Assembly (NCBI GenBank): GCA_018897475.1
Contig: JAHIKS010000048.1
Span: 1-16,306 of the forward strand
Direction: 5' to 3'
Length of the DNA stretch: 16,306 bases
DNA from: Candidatus Altarchaeota archaeon
GTDB lineage: Archaea > Altiarchaeota > Altiarchaeia > IMC4 > QMZM01
Shown: positions 8,954 to 15,014 of the stretch, one piece after another
How positions within the stretch are numbered: position 1 is the first letter of the stretch
Layout of the letters: each line of letters starts with the position of its first letter
Program-made: the position numbers and the translations under genes
The notes under the pieces: model-generated
What the model saw: only the letters and a program-made list of their open reading frames with translations
The model's database searches: none
Told to the model about the DNA's origin: nothing

Positions 8954-9252
8954 AGGACCTGAAGACAGAGATAAGCGATGCAATGAAGACAGGCAAGATT
9001 TTAATAGGTGCAAAGAGCGTAGGCGGGGCTTTATTAAACAGCAATCCAAAGTTAGTACTCGTCAGTAGCAATTGCCCTAATAATGTGGGGGAGGAGATTA
9101 TTTATTACTCCAGATTATCCAACGTTCCGTACAAAATGCTACCAAACGACAGTCTTGAGCTTGGCTCCATGTGCGGGAGGCCTTTTCCAGTATCTACATT
9201 AGGGATAATAGATGAGGGTGAGAGTGGGATACTAGATATGATAAAGGGGTGA
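8950..9252 (+). CDS. rpl30e: Large ribosomal subunit protein eL30 (L30e)
   Basis: This 100-residue protein belongs to the L7Ae/L30e/S12e RNA-binding fold, which recognises kink-turns. In archaea it often sits directly after rpoA. Visible family features are the KILIGAKSVGGAL strand-helix near 16-28, the SSNCP motif at 39-43 and the C-terminal GRPFPVSTLGIIDEG segment near 76-90. The length is normal. The ATG shares four bases with the rpoA stop (ATGA), and GGGGA lies about six bases upstream, so it is probably translated by coupling to rpoA. nusA starts five bases after the stop. Confidence 0.93.
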   Translation: MKDLKTEISDAMKTGKILIGAKSVGGALLNSNPKLVLVSSNCPNNVGEEIIYYSRLSNVPYKMLPNDSLELGSMCGRPFPVSTLGIIDEGESGILDMIKG

Positions 9253-9257
9253 GTTAA

Positions 9258-9689
9258 GTGAGTCGGATAAGGCTGGGTTCTGAAGAGATAAGATACATGA
9301 CGATATTCGAGAATCTCACAGGAGCCGGCATAAAAGATTGTGTTCATAGCGAGAATATAATGGGGTTCCTCGTGAACCAGGGTGATATGGGCCTGGCAAT
9401 CGGGAAGAGCGGCTCGAACATAGAGAAGGTCAGAAAGGCTACAGGGAGGGAGATATTGGTGATGGAATTCTCCGATGACGCGACCGAATTCGTAAGGAAC
9501 CTCTTCCAGCCGATAAAGGTCAGGCGGATCAAGATTCATAGCGCCGATAATGAGAAGGTTGCAATCGTTGAGGTAAACAGAAACGACAGGAAGAAGGTAA
9601 TAGGCCACGGCGGCCACAAGATAAAGATTGCAAAAAGCCTGGCAAGCAGGCATCACAACATCAACGACATAAAGATAAAGACGCTCTAA
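9258..9689 (+). CDS. nusA: Archaeal NusA-type transcription factor with two KH domains
   Basis: This 143-residue protein contains only the tandem KH RNA-binding core of bacterial NusA, as is normal for archaea, with no N-terminal polymerase-binding or S1 domain. The first KH loop is AIGKSG at 47-52. The second is VIGHGGHKI at 114-122. Its role in archaea is presumed to be in transcription elongation or termination, inferred from the family and from the constant linkage to the polymerase operon. GTG 9258 is chosen because GGGGTGA at 9246-9252, which includes the rpl30e stop, is a good Shine-Dalgarno at the right distance. rps12 begins one base after the stop (TAA-A-ATG). Confidence 0.92.
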   Translation: MSRIRLGSEEIRYMTIFENLTGAGIKDCVHSENIMGFLVNQGDMGLAIGKSGSNIEKVRKATGREILVMEFSDDATEFVRNLFQPIKVRRIKIHSADNEKVAIVEVNRNDRKKVIGHGGHKIKIAKSLASRHHNINDIKIKTL

Positions 9690-9690
9690 A

Positions 9691-10119
9691 ATGGGAAATG
9701 GAGAATTCGCAGGTAAAAAGCTCTCTGAGCTAAGAAATAAGTTCCGGTGGAAGAAGGAGAAGTACTCAAGGAGAGTCAGGAGGCTTAAGGAGAAGCACGA
9801 CCCACTGGAAGGCGCGTCACAGGCAAAGGGCATAGTACTTGAAAAGGTGGGTATAGAGGCAAAGCAGCCCAACTCCGCCATAAGGAAATGTGTCAGGATT
9901 CAATTGCTCAAGAATGGTAGACAATTAACTGCCTTCTGCCCCAGAAATAAAGCCATAACATTTATAGACGAGCACGATGAGGTGATGATAGAGGGTATTG
10001 GAGGCAGGAAGGGAAGATCGATGGGTGACATCTCCGGAGTCAGATACAAGGTCATAAAGGTTAATGATATATCCCTGAACGAACTTGTGAGAGGAAGGAA
10101 GGAGAAACCCAGAAGATAG
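9691..10119 (+). CDS. rps12: Small ribosomal subunit protein uS12
   Basis: This 142-residue decoding-centre protein of the 30S subunit has the normal archaeal length. The near-invariant KQPNSAIRKCVR stretch occupies 58-69, with the PNSA loop at 60-63. The distal loop region GIGGRKGRSMGDISGVRYKV spans about 102-121. The N-terminus is Lys/Arg-rich, as expected. There is no Shine-Dalgarno; the ATG follows the nusA stop by one base, so coupling is likely. In most archaea the next genes are rps7 and EF-2, but here an 83-base spacer and then rps8 follow. Confidence 0.97.
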   Translation: MGNGEFAGKKLSELRNKFRWKKEKYSRRVRRLKEKHDPLEGASQAKGIVLEKVGIEAKQPNSAIRKCVRIQLLKNGRQLTAFCPRNKAITFIDEHDEVMIEGIGGRKGRSMGDISGVRYKVIKVNDISLNELVRGRKEKPRR

Positions 10120-10132
10120 AGCGCAGAACAGG

Positions 10133-10158
10133 TATTTATTAATATTCTTTTACAATAT
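10133..10158 (+). promoter_or_regulatory. Predicted promoter of the rps8-rpl15 unit
   Basis: TATTTATTAATAT at 10133-10145 followed by CAATAT at 10153-10158 matches the element before aroA' (74-98) in 12 of 13 bases, with nearly the same spacing. A transcription start about 25 bases downstream of the TATA element would fall at about 10160-10168, at the edge of the hairpin at 10167. It lies in the only spacer between rps12 and rps8. Confidence 0.5.
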
Positions 10159-10166
10159 CTACCTTC

Positions 10167-10187
10167 ACTACTTTCTTTGTAAGTAGT
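10167..10187 (+). promoter_or_regulatory. Perfect 7-bp hairpin before rps8
   Basis: ACTACTT (10167-10173) and AAGTAGT (10181-10187) are exact reverse complements around the 7-base loop TCTTTGT. The hairpin is followed by TATTTT and lies 15 bases before the rps8 ATG. It could be a structured leader at the start of the rps8 mRNA, a binding site for a ribosomal protein that controls the unit, or part of the end of the polymerase transcript. The sequence does not decide between these. Confidence 0.45.
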
Positions 10188-10202
10188 TATTTTGGCCTAA
10201 AA

Positions 10203-10592
10203 ATGATGCATGATTTAATAAACGACGCAATAGTGAACATAAAGAATCACGAGAGAATCGGGAGGAGCGAGTGCCTGATAAGGCCCTCCTCGAAGCTGCT
10301 GATAGAAATACTCAAGGTATTCCAGAAGGAGGGCTACATAGGGGAATTCGAGCTCTCGGAAGATAATAGGGGTAGCGGCGTAAGGGTAAAGCTCAACAGA
10401 AAGATAAACGACTGCGGCGTCATAAAGCCCCGTTATAATGTAAAGAAGGATGAATTCCCGGATTGGGAAAAGCGTTTTCTGCCGTCCAGAAACTTTGGAA
10501 TTCTCGTCGTGAGCACTCCCAAGGGCGTTATGAACCATAAGGATGCAATGGAGAACGGGGTTGGCGGCAGGCTCCTGGTATATGTGTACTAA
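10203..10592 (+). CDS. rps8: Small ribosomal subunit protein uS8
   Basis: This 129-residue protein binds the central domain of 16S rRNA. The length is normal for archaea. The N-terminal helix DLINDAIVNIKNHE (4-17) and the conserved C-terminal segment with LVVSTPKGVMNHKDA (101-115) and GGRLLVYVY (121-129) identify it. The second codon is also ATG (10206), which would fit equally well. There is no Shine-Dalgarno, and the leader is AT-rich with a hairpin, so initiation may be leaderless-like or structure-dependent. It opens the second ribosomal block; rpl6 follows as TAA-A-ATG. Its usual upstream partners (L14, L24, S4e, L5, S14) are not in the window. Confidence 0.95.
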   Translation: MMHDLINDAIVNIKNHERIGRSECLIRPSSKLLIEILKVFQKEGYIGEFELSEDNRGSGVRVKLNRKINDCGVIKPRYNVKKDEFPDWEKRFLPSRNFGILVVSTPKGVMNHKDAMENGVGGRLLVYVY

Positions 10593-10593
10593 A

Positions 10594-11163
10594 ATGGTGA
10601 AGAGAGAAAAGGATTCAAAGGAGGGCGTAGAGGTTGACGTGGACATTCCAGAGGGCGCCAGTGTCGAGATTGGAGAGAATTCAATTACTGCAAAGGGGGA
10701 AAAGGGTGAGCTTTCAAAGACCTTAAGGATAGGGAAGATTAAGGTTTCAAAAAAGGACAGTAAGATAGTTCTTTCATCTGGGTCAAACAGAAGGAAGGAC
10801 CTTTCGCTTCTTGGAACGTTAAGGGGCGACATAAAGAATGTAGTTCATGGTGTTTGCGATGGAATCGAATACAAGCTCAAGATAGTCTATTCACACTTTC
10901 CCATGAGTATCAAGGTCCAGGGCAATAAAGTGATGATAGAGAACTTCCTTGGAGAAAAGCACCCAAGGAAGGCTGATATTCTTGAGGGGGTTAATGTCGA
11001 GGTAAAGGGCCAAGACGTGACCGTTTCGGGTATAGATAAGGAAAACGTGGCCCAGACTGCTGCCAACATGGAGCAGGCAACGAAGATAAAGAACCTCGAC
11101 CCAAGAGTGTTTCAGGACGGCTGCTACATCATTGAGAAGGACGGAAAGCACTTGAAGAGATAA
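10594..11163 (+). CDS. rpl6: Large ribosomal subunit protein uL6
   Basis: This 189-residue protein binds 23S rRNA near the sarcin-ricin region and consists of two similar beta-alpha domains. Motifs are GIEYKLKIVYSHFPM at 90-104, the signature NFLGEKHPRK at 117-126, and GIDKENVAQTAANMEQ at 146-161 followed by DPRVFQDGCYI at 169-179. The length is close to the archaeal norm, with a slightly longer charged N-terminus. The start is ATG 10594, one base after the rps8 stop. The frame is open 17 codons further upstream inside rps8, but that part has no L6 character. Confidence 0.95.
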   Translation: MVKREKDSKEGVEVDVDIPEGASVEIGENSITAKGEKGELSKTLRIGKIKVSKKDSKIVLSSGSNRRKDLSLLGTLRGDIKNVVHGVCDGIEYKLKIVYSHFPMSIKVQGNKVMIENFLGEKHPRKADILEGVNVEVKGQDVTVSGIDKENVAQTAANMEQATKIKNLDPRVFQDGCYIIEKDGKHLKR

Positions 11164-11164
11164 G

Positions 11165-11995
11165 ATGACTGAAAAGAAGGAATCAAAGGCTCCGAAGAAG
11201 GCAAAGAAGCCCGCAAAGCCCAAACATCACGCTGCTCCAAAGGCGGAGAAGCACAAGGCGGCTCCGAAGAAGAAGGGGGTAAAGCATAAGAAGAAGGCTG
11301 AGTCAGCCCCGAAGGAGAAGCATAAGGTAGCTCCGAAGGCTGATGATGTAGCAAAGCCGGAGGAGAAGCATAAAGCAGTCTCAAAGGCTGAGAAGGTAGT
11401 AAAGTCTAAGGGGGAGAAGCCCAGCACGGAGGAGATAGCAAAACCTAAGACTGATGCAGTCTCAAAGGCTGAAAAGGTAGCAAAGCCCAAAGAAGAGGGT
11501 GCATCTCCAGATGAGGAAAAGCCCAAAGCTGTAAAGAAGAAAAAGCCGAAGGAAAAGAAGGAGAAACCGATAGAGAAGATTAAATTCAGTGGCAAGAAGG
11601 AGCTCTCAAAGGATGAGAAACCCCTGATGAAAAGGAGGTTCAGTGAAAGGAAGGGGAAGCCAAAATTCATGAGGCAGGAATTCAACAAGCTCAAGAGGCT
11701 TGACGAGAAATGGAGAAGGCCCAGGGGAATTGACTCGAAAAGGGCCGTTGGGCAGAAGAGCAAGGGTGCTGTCCCTGCAATAGGTTATGGGAAGACCGCG
11801 TCGGTGAGGGGAATCCATCCCTCCGGCTATTATCCCGTCATTGTCAGAAATCCAGACGAGCTGAAGACTATAAAGTCCGAGAAGGAGGCAGCAATAATCT
11901 CAGCATCTGTCGGAAGGAAGAAGAGGAATTTGATTATAAAGCTGGCAAATGAACTCAGGATAGCAATCCTTAATCCAAAGAAGGGTGAATTATAA
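11165..11995 (+). CDS. rpl32e: Large ribosomal subunit protein eL32 (L32e) with long basic N-terminal extension
   Basis: The protein is 276 residues long, about twice the usual archaeal size of roughly 130-150. The conserved L32e core is only at about 165-276: it contains FNKLKRLDEKWRRPRG (173-188), GYGKTASVRGIHPSGY (207-222), the RNPDEL segment (228-233) and a hydrophobic C-terminus. Residues 1-165 are dominated by Lys, Ala, Pro and Glu and contain internal repeats: AVSKAEKV occurs at 71-78 and 98-105, and KAAPK/SAPK-type units recur. This part is probably disordered. From memory, haloarchaeal L32e also carries an N-terminal extension, so the principle is known, but this sequence is of a different type. 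The frame is intact from ATG 11165 (TAA-G-ATG after rpl6). No later in-frame ATG fits a normal-size protein except Met155 or Met169, so a shorter product cannot be fully excluded. Confidence 0.92.
   Translation: MTEKKESKAPKKAKKPAKPKHHAAPKAEKHKAAPKKKGVKHKKKAESAPKEKHKVAPKADDVAKPEEKHKAVSKAEKVVKSKGEKPSTEEIAKPKTDAVSKAEKVAKPKEEGASPDEEKPKAVKKKKPKEKKEKPIEKIKFSGKKELSKDEKPLMKRRFSERKGKPKFMRQEFNKLKRLDEKWRRPRGIDSKRAVGQKSKGAVPAIGYGKTASVRGIHPSGYYPVIVRNPDELKTIKSEKEAAIISASVGRKKRNLIIKLANELRIAILNPKKGEL
11375..11480 (+). repeat. Direct repeat of 25 bases in the L32e extension
   Basis: GCAGTCTCAAAGGCTGA followed by a near-identical 8 bases occurs at 11375-11399 and again at 11456-11480, with one G-to-A difference. 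The copies are 81 bases (27 codons) apart, so they are in frame and encode AVSKAEKV twice. Shorter copies of GCTCCGAAG also recur in the extension at about 11190, 11262 and 11330. This points to growth of the tail by in-frame duplication. Confidence 0.8.
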
Positions 11996-12439
11996 ATGAG
12001 TGTAAAGAGTCAGAAACGGATGGCTTCGGAATTGCTCAGGACTGGGACAAGTAGAATAAAGATAGACCCCAAGGACGTCGAAGAGGTCTCAAAGTCAATA
12101 ACGAGAGAGGATGTTAGAGACCAGATTAAGAGAGGTAACATCTCAGTAAAGGCCGAGAAGGGGGTCAGTAGGGGCAGGGCCAAAAGGAAGGCTGAGCAGA
12201 AGAAGAAGGGTAGGGGAAAGGGGCATGCTCACAGAAGCGGAAGTAGCAAAGCCAGAGAGCCGAAGAAGAGGGCTTGGATAAGGAAGATAAGGGCCATAAG
12301 GAACGAGATAAGAAAGCTCAAGGAAGATGGGAAGATTGATAAAAAGGTATACAGAAAGCTCTACCTGCAGGCAAAGGGTAACTTGTTCCATTCAAGGAGG
12401 CACGTTAGAGAGCATTTAGATAAGGTGAAGGTTAGCTAA
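11996..12439 (+). CDS. rpl19e: Large ribosomal subunit protein eL19 (L19e)
   Basis: This 147-residue, very basic, mostly helical protein has no bacterial homologue of this fold. The SQKRMASELL opening, the ITREDVRDQIKRGNI segment (35-49), the GRGKGHAHRSG loop (72-82) and the KRAWIRKIRAIRNEIRKLK helix (91-109) are typical. The length is normal. ATG 11996 follows the rpl32e stop directly (TAAATG), and GGGTGA seven bases upstream is a good Shine-Dalgarno match. rpl18 follows as TAA-G-ATG. Confidence 0.95.
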   Translation: MSVKSQKRMASELLRTGTSRIKIDPKDVEEVSKSITREDVRDQIKRGNISVKAEKGVSRGRAKRKAEQKKKGRGKGHAHRSGSSKAREPKKRAWIRKIRAIRNEIRKLKEDGKIDKKVYRKLYLQAKGNLFHSRRHVREHLDKVKVS

Positions 12440-12440
12440 G

Positions 12441-12968
12441 ATGGCAAAGGGTCCAAACTATGTGGTTGGCTACAGAAGAAAACGCAAGGGTAAGACGAAC
12501 TACAAGAAGAGACTGGACCTCCTGAAGTCTGGAAGGAGCAGGGTTGTAATCAGAAAATCAAACAAACATACAACCGCTCAGATTGTAGATTACAAGGATG
12601 ATGGCGATATTGTCATAGCGTCCTCACACTCCTCAGAGCTGAAGAAATTTGGCTGGAGCCATGGCAGCGGGAATATACCTGCCTCTTACCTAACTGGGTT
12701 GCTTTGCGGGCTGAGGGCTAAATCAAAGGGAGTAAAGAAAGCAATTCTGGACGTGGGTCTGGGCCCTTCAGTTAAGGGCAACAAAATATATTCGACACTG
12801 GGAGGCGTTCAGGAGGGAGGTATTGAGATTCCGATGGATGAGGAGATAGCTCCCACCAAGGAAAGAGTGGAGGGAAAGCATATATCAGACTACAAAAAGG
12901 ACGATAAGATAACAAAGGAATTCAAACAAGTGAAGGAAAACATAATGAAGTCTTTATCAAAGAGCTAA
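12441..12968 (+). CDS. rpl18: Large ribosomal subunit protein uL18
   Basis: This 175-residue 5S rRNA-binding protein is of the archaeal type. It begins with AKGPNYVVGYRRKRKGKTNYKKR-like basic sequence (residues 2-24; quoted only in part) and contains RVVIRKSNKH (34-43), the GLLCGLRAKSKG segment (86-97) and the DVGLGPSVKGNKIYSTLGG stretch (104-122), which matches the family well. It is slightly shorter than many archaeal L18 proteins, mainly at the C-terminus. GGTGA lies about 11 bases before the ATG, and the gene starts one base after rpl19e. rps5 follows one base after its stop. Confidence 0.94.
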   Translation: MAKGPNYVVGYRRKRKGKTNYKKRLDLLKSGRSRVVIRKSNKHTTAQIVDYKDDGDIVIASSHSSELKKFGWSHGSGNIPASYLTGLLCGLRAKSKGVKKAILDVGLGPSVKGNKIYSTLGGVQEGGIEIPMDEEIAPTKERVEGKHISDYKKDDKITKEFKQVKENIMKSLSKS

Positions 12969-12969
12969 A

Positions 12970-13989
12970 ATGAATGCTAAGAGAAGAAGGAGACCTAAGA
13001 GGGATGGCGGTGAATTCAGAAGGGAGATTGACTTCTCCAGCTGGATGCCAAGAACGTCCATTGGAGAAAAGGTAAAGAGTGGCGAGATAAAGACTATGAA
13101 TGAATTCATGAAGCTTTCTGCGCCAATAAAGGAGGTAGAGATAGTCGATAAGCTGCTCCCAATGATGGGCGAGGAGGTTATAGACGTCGGCAGAGTTCAG
13201 CGAGTAACCGACTCGGGAAGGAGAATGCGGTTCAGAGTAGTAGTTGGGGTAGGTAATAGAAACGGCTATGTTGGTGTGGGAGTAGCAAAGGGTAAGGAAG
13301 CAGGCCCCACAATAAGGAAGGCCATAGAGAGAGCAAAACTCAACGTCGTTGAGATAAAGCGGGGTTGTGGCTCCTGGGAGTGCGGCTGTGGTAGCCCTCA
13401 TACTGTCCCGTTCAGGGTTACAGGAAAGGTGGGCAGCGTTTCGGTAACTCTTTCCCCGGCACCACGGGGAACAGACCTTGTGAGTGGAGAGATAGCAAGG
13501 AAGATTCTTGCGCTTGCTGGAATTTCAGACGTTTGGGTTCATACAGAAGGGCATACGAGAACCGCTATAAACTTCTCAGGGGCAGTTCTTGATGCTCTCG
13601 CCAATACAAAGAGGATGAAGGTCAAGGACTCGGACGTAAAGAGTCTTAACATAATTCTGGGTGAGGAAGCAAAAAAGGAAGAGACAGAAGAGCCGGGGAA
13701 AGAGGGGATAGAAGTAGAGTTAAAAACAGAGAAGGAACAAACCAAAGAAGAGCCCAAAGCAGAAGAGAAAGAGCCCAATGCGGTTCCAAAACCAGAGAAG
13801 AAGGAAGAACAGGTAAAGTCAACGCCCGAGGAGAAAGTAGAGGCTCCTAAGAAAGAAGAAAAACCTGAAAAGGAGGAAGAAAAGAAAGCAGAGAAAACGG
13901 AGGAGCCCAAGAAAGAGGAAGTAAAGGAAGAATCAAAAGAGCCCAAAAAGGAGGAAGAAAAGGAAATTGACCAAGGCAAAAAAGACTGA
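12970..13989 (+). CDS. rps5: Small ribosomal subunit protein uS5 with long charged C-terminal extension
   Basis: The protein is 339 residues long, against roughly 205-240 for most archaeal S5. The core (1-231) is complete: the N-terminal double-stranded RNA-binding fold has RVQRVTDSGRRMRFRV (75-90) and VGVGVAKGKEAGP (101-113), then the archaeal/eukaryotic RGCGSWECGCG motif (131-141) and SVTLSPAPRGTDLVSG (158-173). Residues 232-339 form a low-complexity tail with about 40 Glu and 29 Lys by hand count. EPKKEE is repeated at 312-317 and 324-329. The tail is probably disordered, and no function is known to me. The frame is open throughout with no sign of a frameshift. The end overlaps the predicted rpl30 start by 23 bases. 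The start is ATG 12970 after TAA-A. Confidence 0.94.
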   Translation: MNAKRRRRPKRDGGEFRREIDFSSWMPRTSIGEKVKSGEIKTMNEFMKLSAPIKEVEIVDKLLPMMGEEVIDVGRVQRVTDSGRRMRFRVVVGVGNRNGYVGVGVAKGKEAGPTIRKAIERAKLNVVEIKRGCGSWECGCGSPHTVPFRVTGKVGSVSVTLSPAPRGTDLVSGEIARKILALAGISDVWVHTEGHTRTAINFSGAVLDALANTKRMKVKDSDVKSLNIILGEEAKKEETEEPGKEGIEVELKTEKEQTKEEPKAEEKEPNAVPKPEKKEEQVKSTPEEKVEAPKKEEKPEKEEEKKAEKTEEPKKEEVKEESKEPKKEEEKEIDQGKKD

Positions 13990-14030
13990 GAAGAAGGCCA
14001 AAGAAAAGAAGGCTGAAGCAAAGAAGAGGA
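13663..14030 (+). repeat. Purine-rich low-complexity tract across the rps5-rpl30 junction
   Basis: Almost every codon here is built from A and G on the + strand (GAA, GAG, AAA, AAG), interrupted mainly by Pro, Ala, Val and Thr codons. The tract encodes the S5 tail and, without a break, the Lys-rich N-terminus of L30 in another frame. Degenerate repeats such as GAGCCCAAGAAAGAGGAAG (from 13903) and a variant from 13939 are visible. The opposite strand is open here only because purine-rich sequence lacks complementary stops. Confidence 0.8.
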
Positions 14031-14494
14031 TTGCCGTAGTGAGGGTAAGAGGGAAGGCCAAGGTAAGGGGGAACATAGAGGAGACCATGAAGCTCCTGAA
14101 CCTAACAAGGGTTAATCATTGTACTGTAATCGACAACAGGGAGCAGTACATGGGCATGATTAAGAAGGTCAATAATCACGTCACCTGGGGCGAAATAAAC
14201 GATGGTGTGATGGAGAAGCTGCTGAGCAAGAGGGGCAGGCTCCAGGGCAATGAAAAGATTACCGACGACTATGTCAAGAAGAATACAGAATCCAAATCGC
14301 TTAAGGAATTCTCCAATAGATTCATGAAATTCGAATCCGAGTTAAAGGATATTCCAAAACTTAAGCCCATATTCAGGCTGAAGCCCCCGAGCAAGGGCTA
14401 TGAAAGGAAGGGTATAAAGAAGCCCGTCTCCGTCGGGGGGGCCCTTGGCTACAGGGGCGAGAAGATTAATGAACTGCTTGAGAAGATGGTATAA
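13967..14494 (+). CDS. rpl30: Large ribosomal subunit protein uL30
   Basis: This 175-residue protein is of the archaeal long L30/eukaryotic L7 type. The core begins with RIAVVRVRG (21-29), continues with LLNLTRVNHCTVID (43-56), MGMIKKVNNHVTWGEI (62-77), and ends with a family-typical C-terminal segment rich in Lys, Pro and Gly (about 128-175). The first 20 residues are a Lys/Ala/Glu extension. TTG 13967 is the only suitable start before the first core strand in this frame; GGAGG at 13950-13954 and AAGG at 13960 lie upstream, though such matches are easy to find in a purine-rich tract. It overlaps the end of rps5 by 23 bases. Its stop shares one base with the rpl15 start (TAATG). Confidence 0.9.
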   Translation: MTKAKKTEKKAKEKKAEAKKRIAVVRVRGKAKVRGNIEETMKLLNLTRVNHCTVIDNREQYMGMIKKVNNHVTWGEINDGVMEKLLSKRGRLQGNEKITDDYVKKNTESKSLKEFSNRFMKFESELKDIPKLKPIFRLKPPSKGYERKGIKKPVSVGGALGYRGEKINELLEKMV

Positions 14495-14958
14495 TGGCTC
14501 ACAAGGATAGAAGAACGCAGAAGGATAGGGGCACGAGAACCTGTGGCTGGGGAAGTGCACAGAAACACCGAGGGGCAGGTAGCAGAGGCGGCAGGGGAAT
14601 GGCAGGTAGCAAGAAGCACAAGTGGTCCTTCGTAAGCAAGTACATGCCAGGATATTTCGGGAGAAGAGGATTCAAGAGGCCTTTTGCCGGCAAAGAGGAA
14701 GATTCAATAAACGTTGGTTACCTGAACGATAATATCGACAGCCTTGTAAAGAAGGGCATGGCGAACCTCAAGGATAAGAAGTACTCCATAGACCTAAACG
14801 AGCTGGGTTATGGGAAGCTGCTTGGCTCCGGTAAGGTTACGAGGCCGCTCTTCATAAAGGTCAATAGATGCTCGATGAAGGCCTCTGTGAAGGTCAAGGA
14901 CGCTGGCGGCAAGGTGGAAACCTCGGAAGTGAAGGAAGAGATTAAGAAAACCGAGTAG
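14494..14958 (+). CDS. rpl15: Large ribosomal subunit protein uL15
   Basis: This 154-residue protein is the archaeal L15/eukaryotic L27a type. The Gly/Arg-rich N-terminus with GSAQKHRGAGSRGGRG (20-35) threads through 23S rRNA. The C-terminal globular part contains GYGKLLGSGKVTRPLFIKV (105-123), close to the family signature. The length is normal. The ATG overlaps the rpl30 stop by one base, so coupling is expected. A 56-base spacer follows before secY, the longest after rpl6. Confidence 0.95.
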   Translation: MAHKDRRTQKDRGTRTCGWGSAQKHRGAGSRGGRGMAGSKKHKWSFVSKYMPGYFGRRGFKRPFAGKEEDSINVGYLNDNIDSLVKKGMANLKDKKYSIDLNELGYGKLLGSGKVTRPLFIKVNRCSMKASVKVKDAGGKVETSEVKEEIKKTE

Positions 14959-15014
14959 CTAATTTTAACCATCGATACTAATTTAATATATCACTTTGTG
15001 TAGGAGGATTGATA
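14959..15014 (+). promoter_or_regulatory. Spacer before secY with possible promoter and strong Shine-Dalgarno
   Basis: AGGAGG at 15002-15007 lies seven bases before TTG 15015 and fixes the secY start; an in-frame TTG at 15009 is too close to it. Upstream, TAATTTTAA (about 14960-14968) and TTTAATATAT (about 14982-14991) are TATA-like, so secY may have its own transcription start. The second element would place the start too near the Shine-Dalgarno, so the first fits better. Confidence 0.4.

Noticed and set aside
9105..9881. Long open frame on the minus strand (258 codons) opposite rpl30e, nusA and rps12
   Set aside because: It lies wholly opposite three well-identified genes and its translation shows no recognisable family. 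Other minus-strand frames of 160-205 codons are explained the same way.
10120..10202. Hidden small gene or rps7 remnant between rps12 and rps8
   Set aside because: The 83 bases are AT-rich with stops in all frames and cannot hold rps7, which is about 190 residues or more in archaea.
11165..11660. L32e extension as a separate fused gene or a frameshifted upstream gene
   Set aside because: The sequence is low-complexity and in frame with the core, with repeats within itself. No independent domain is visible.
11227..11763. Minus-strand frame of 178 codons opposite the L32e tail, with hydrophobic composition suggesting a membrane protein
   Set aside because: The hydrophobicity is the complement of Lys/Ala/Pro/Glu codons (Phe, Leu, Ser), and no start context or family is visible.
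13539..14108. Minus-strand Ser/Phe-rich frame of 189 codons opposite the S5 tail
   Set aside because: Purine-rich codons on the + strand leave few stops on the complement, and the Ser/Phe/Leu composition is what that predicts.
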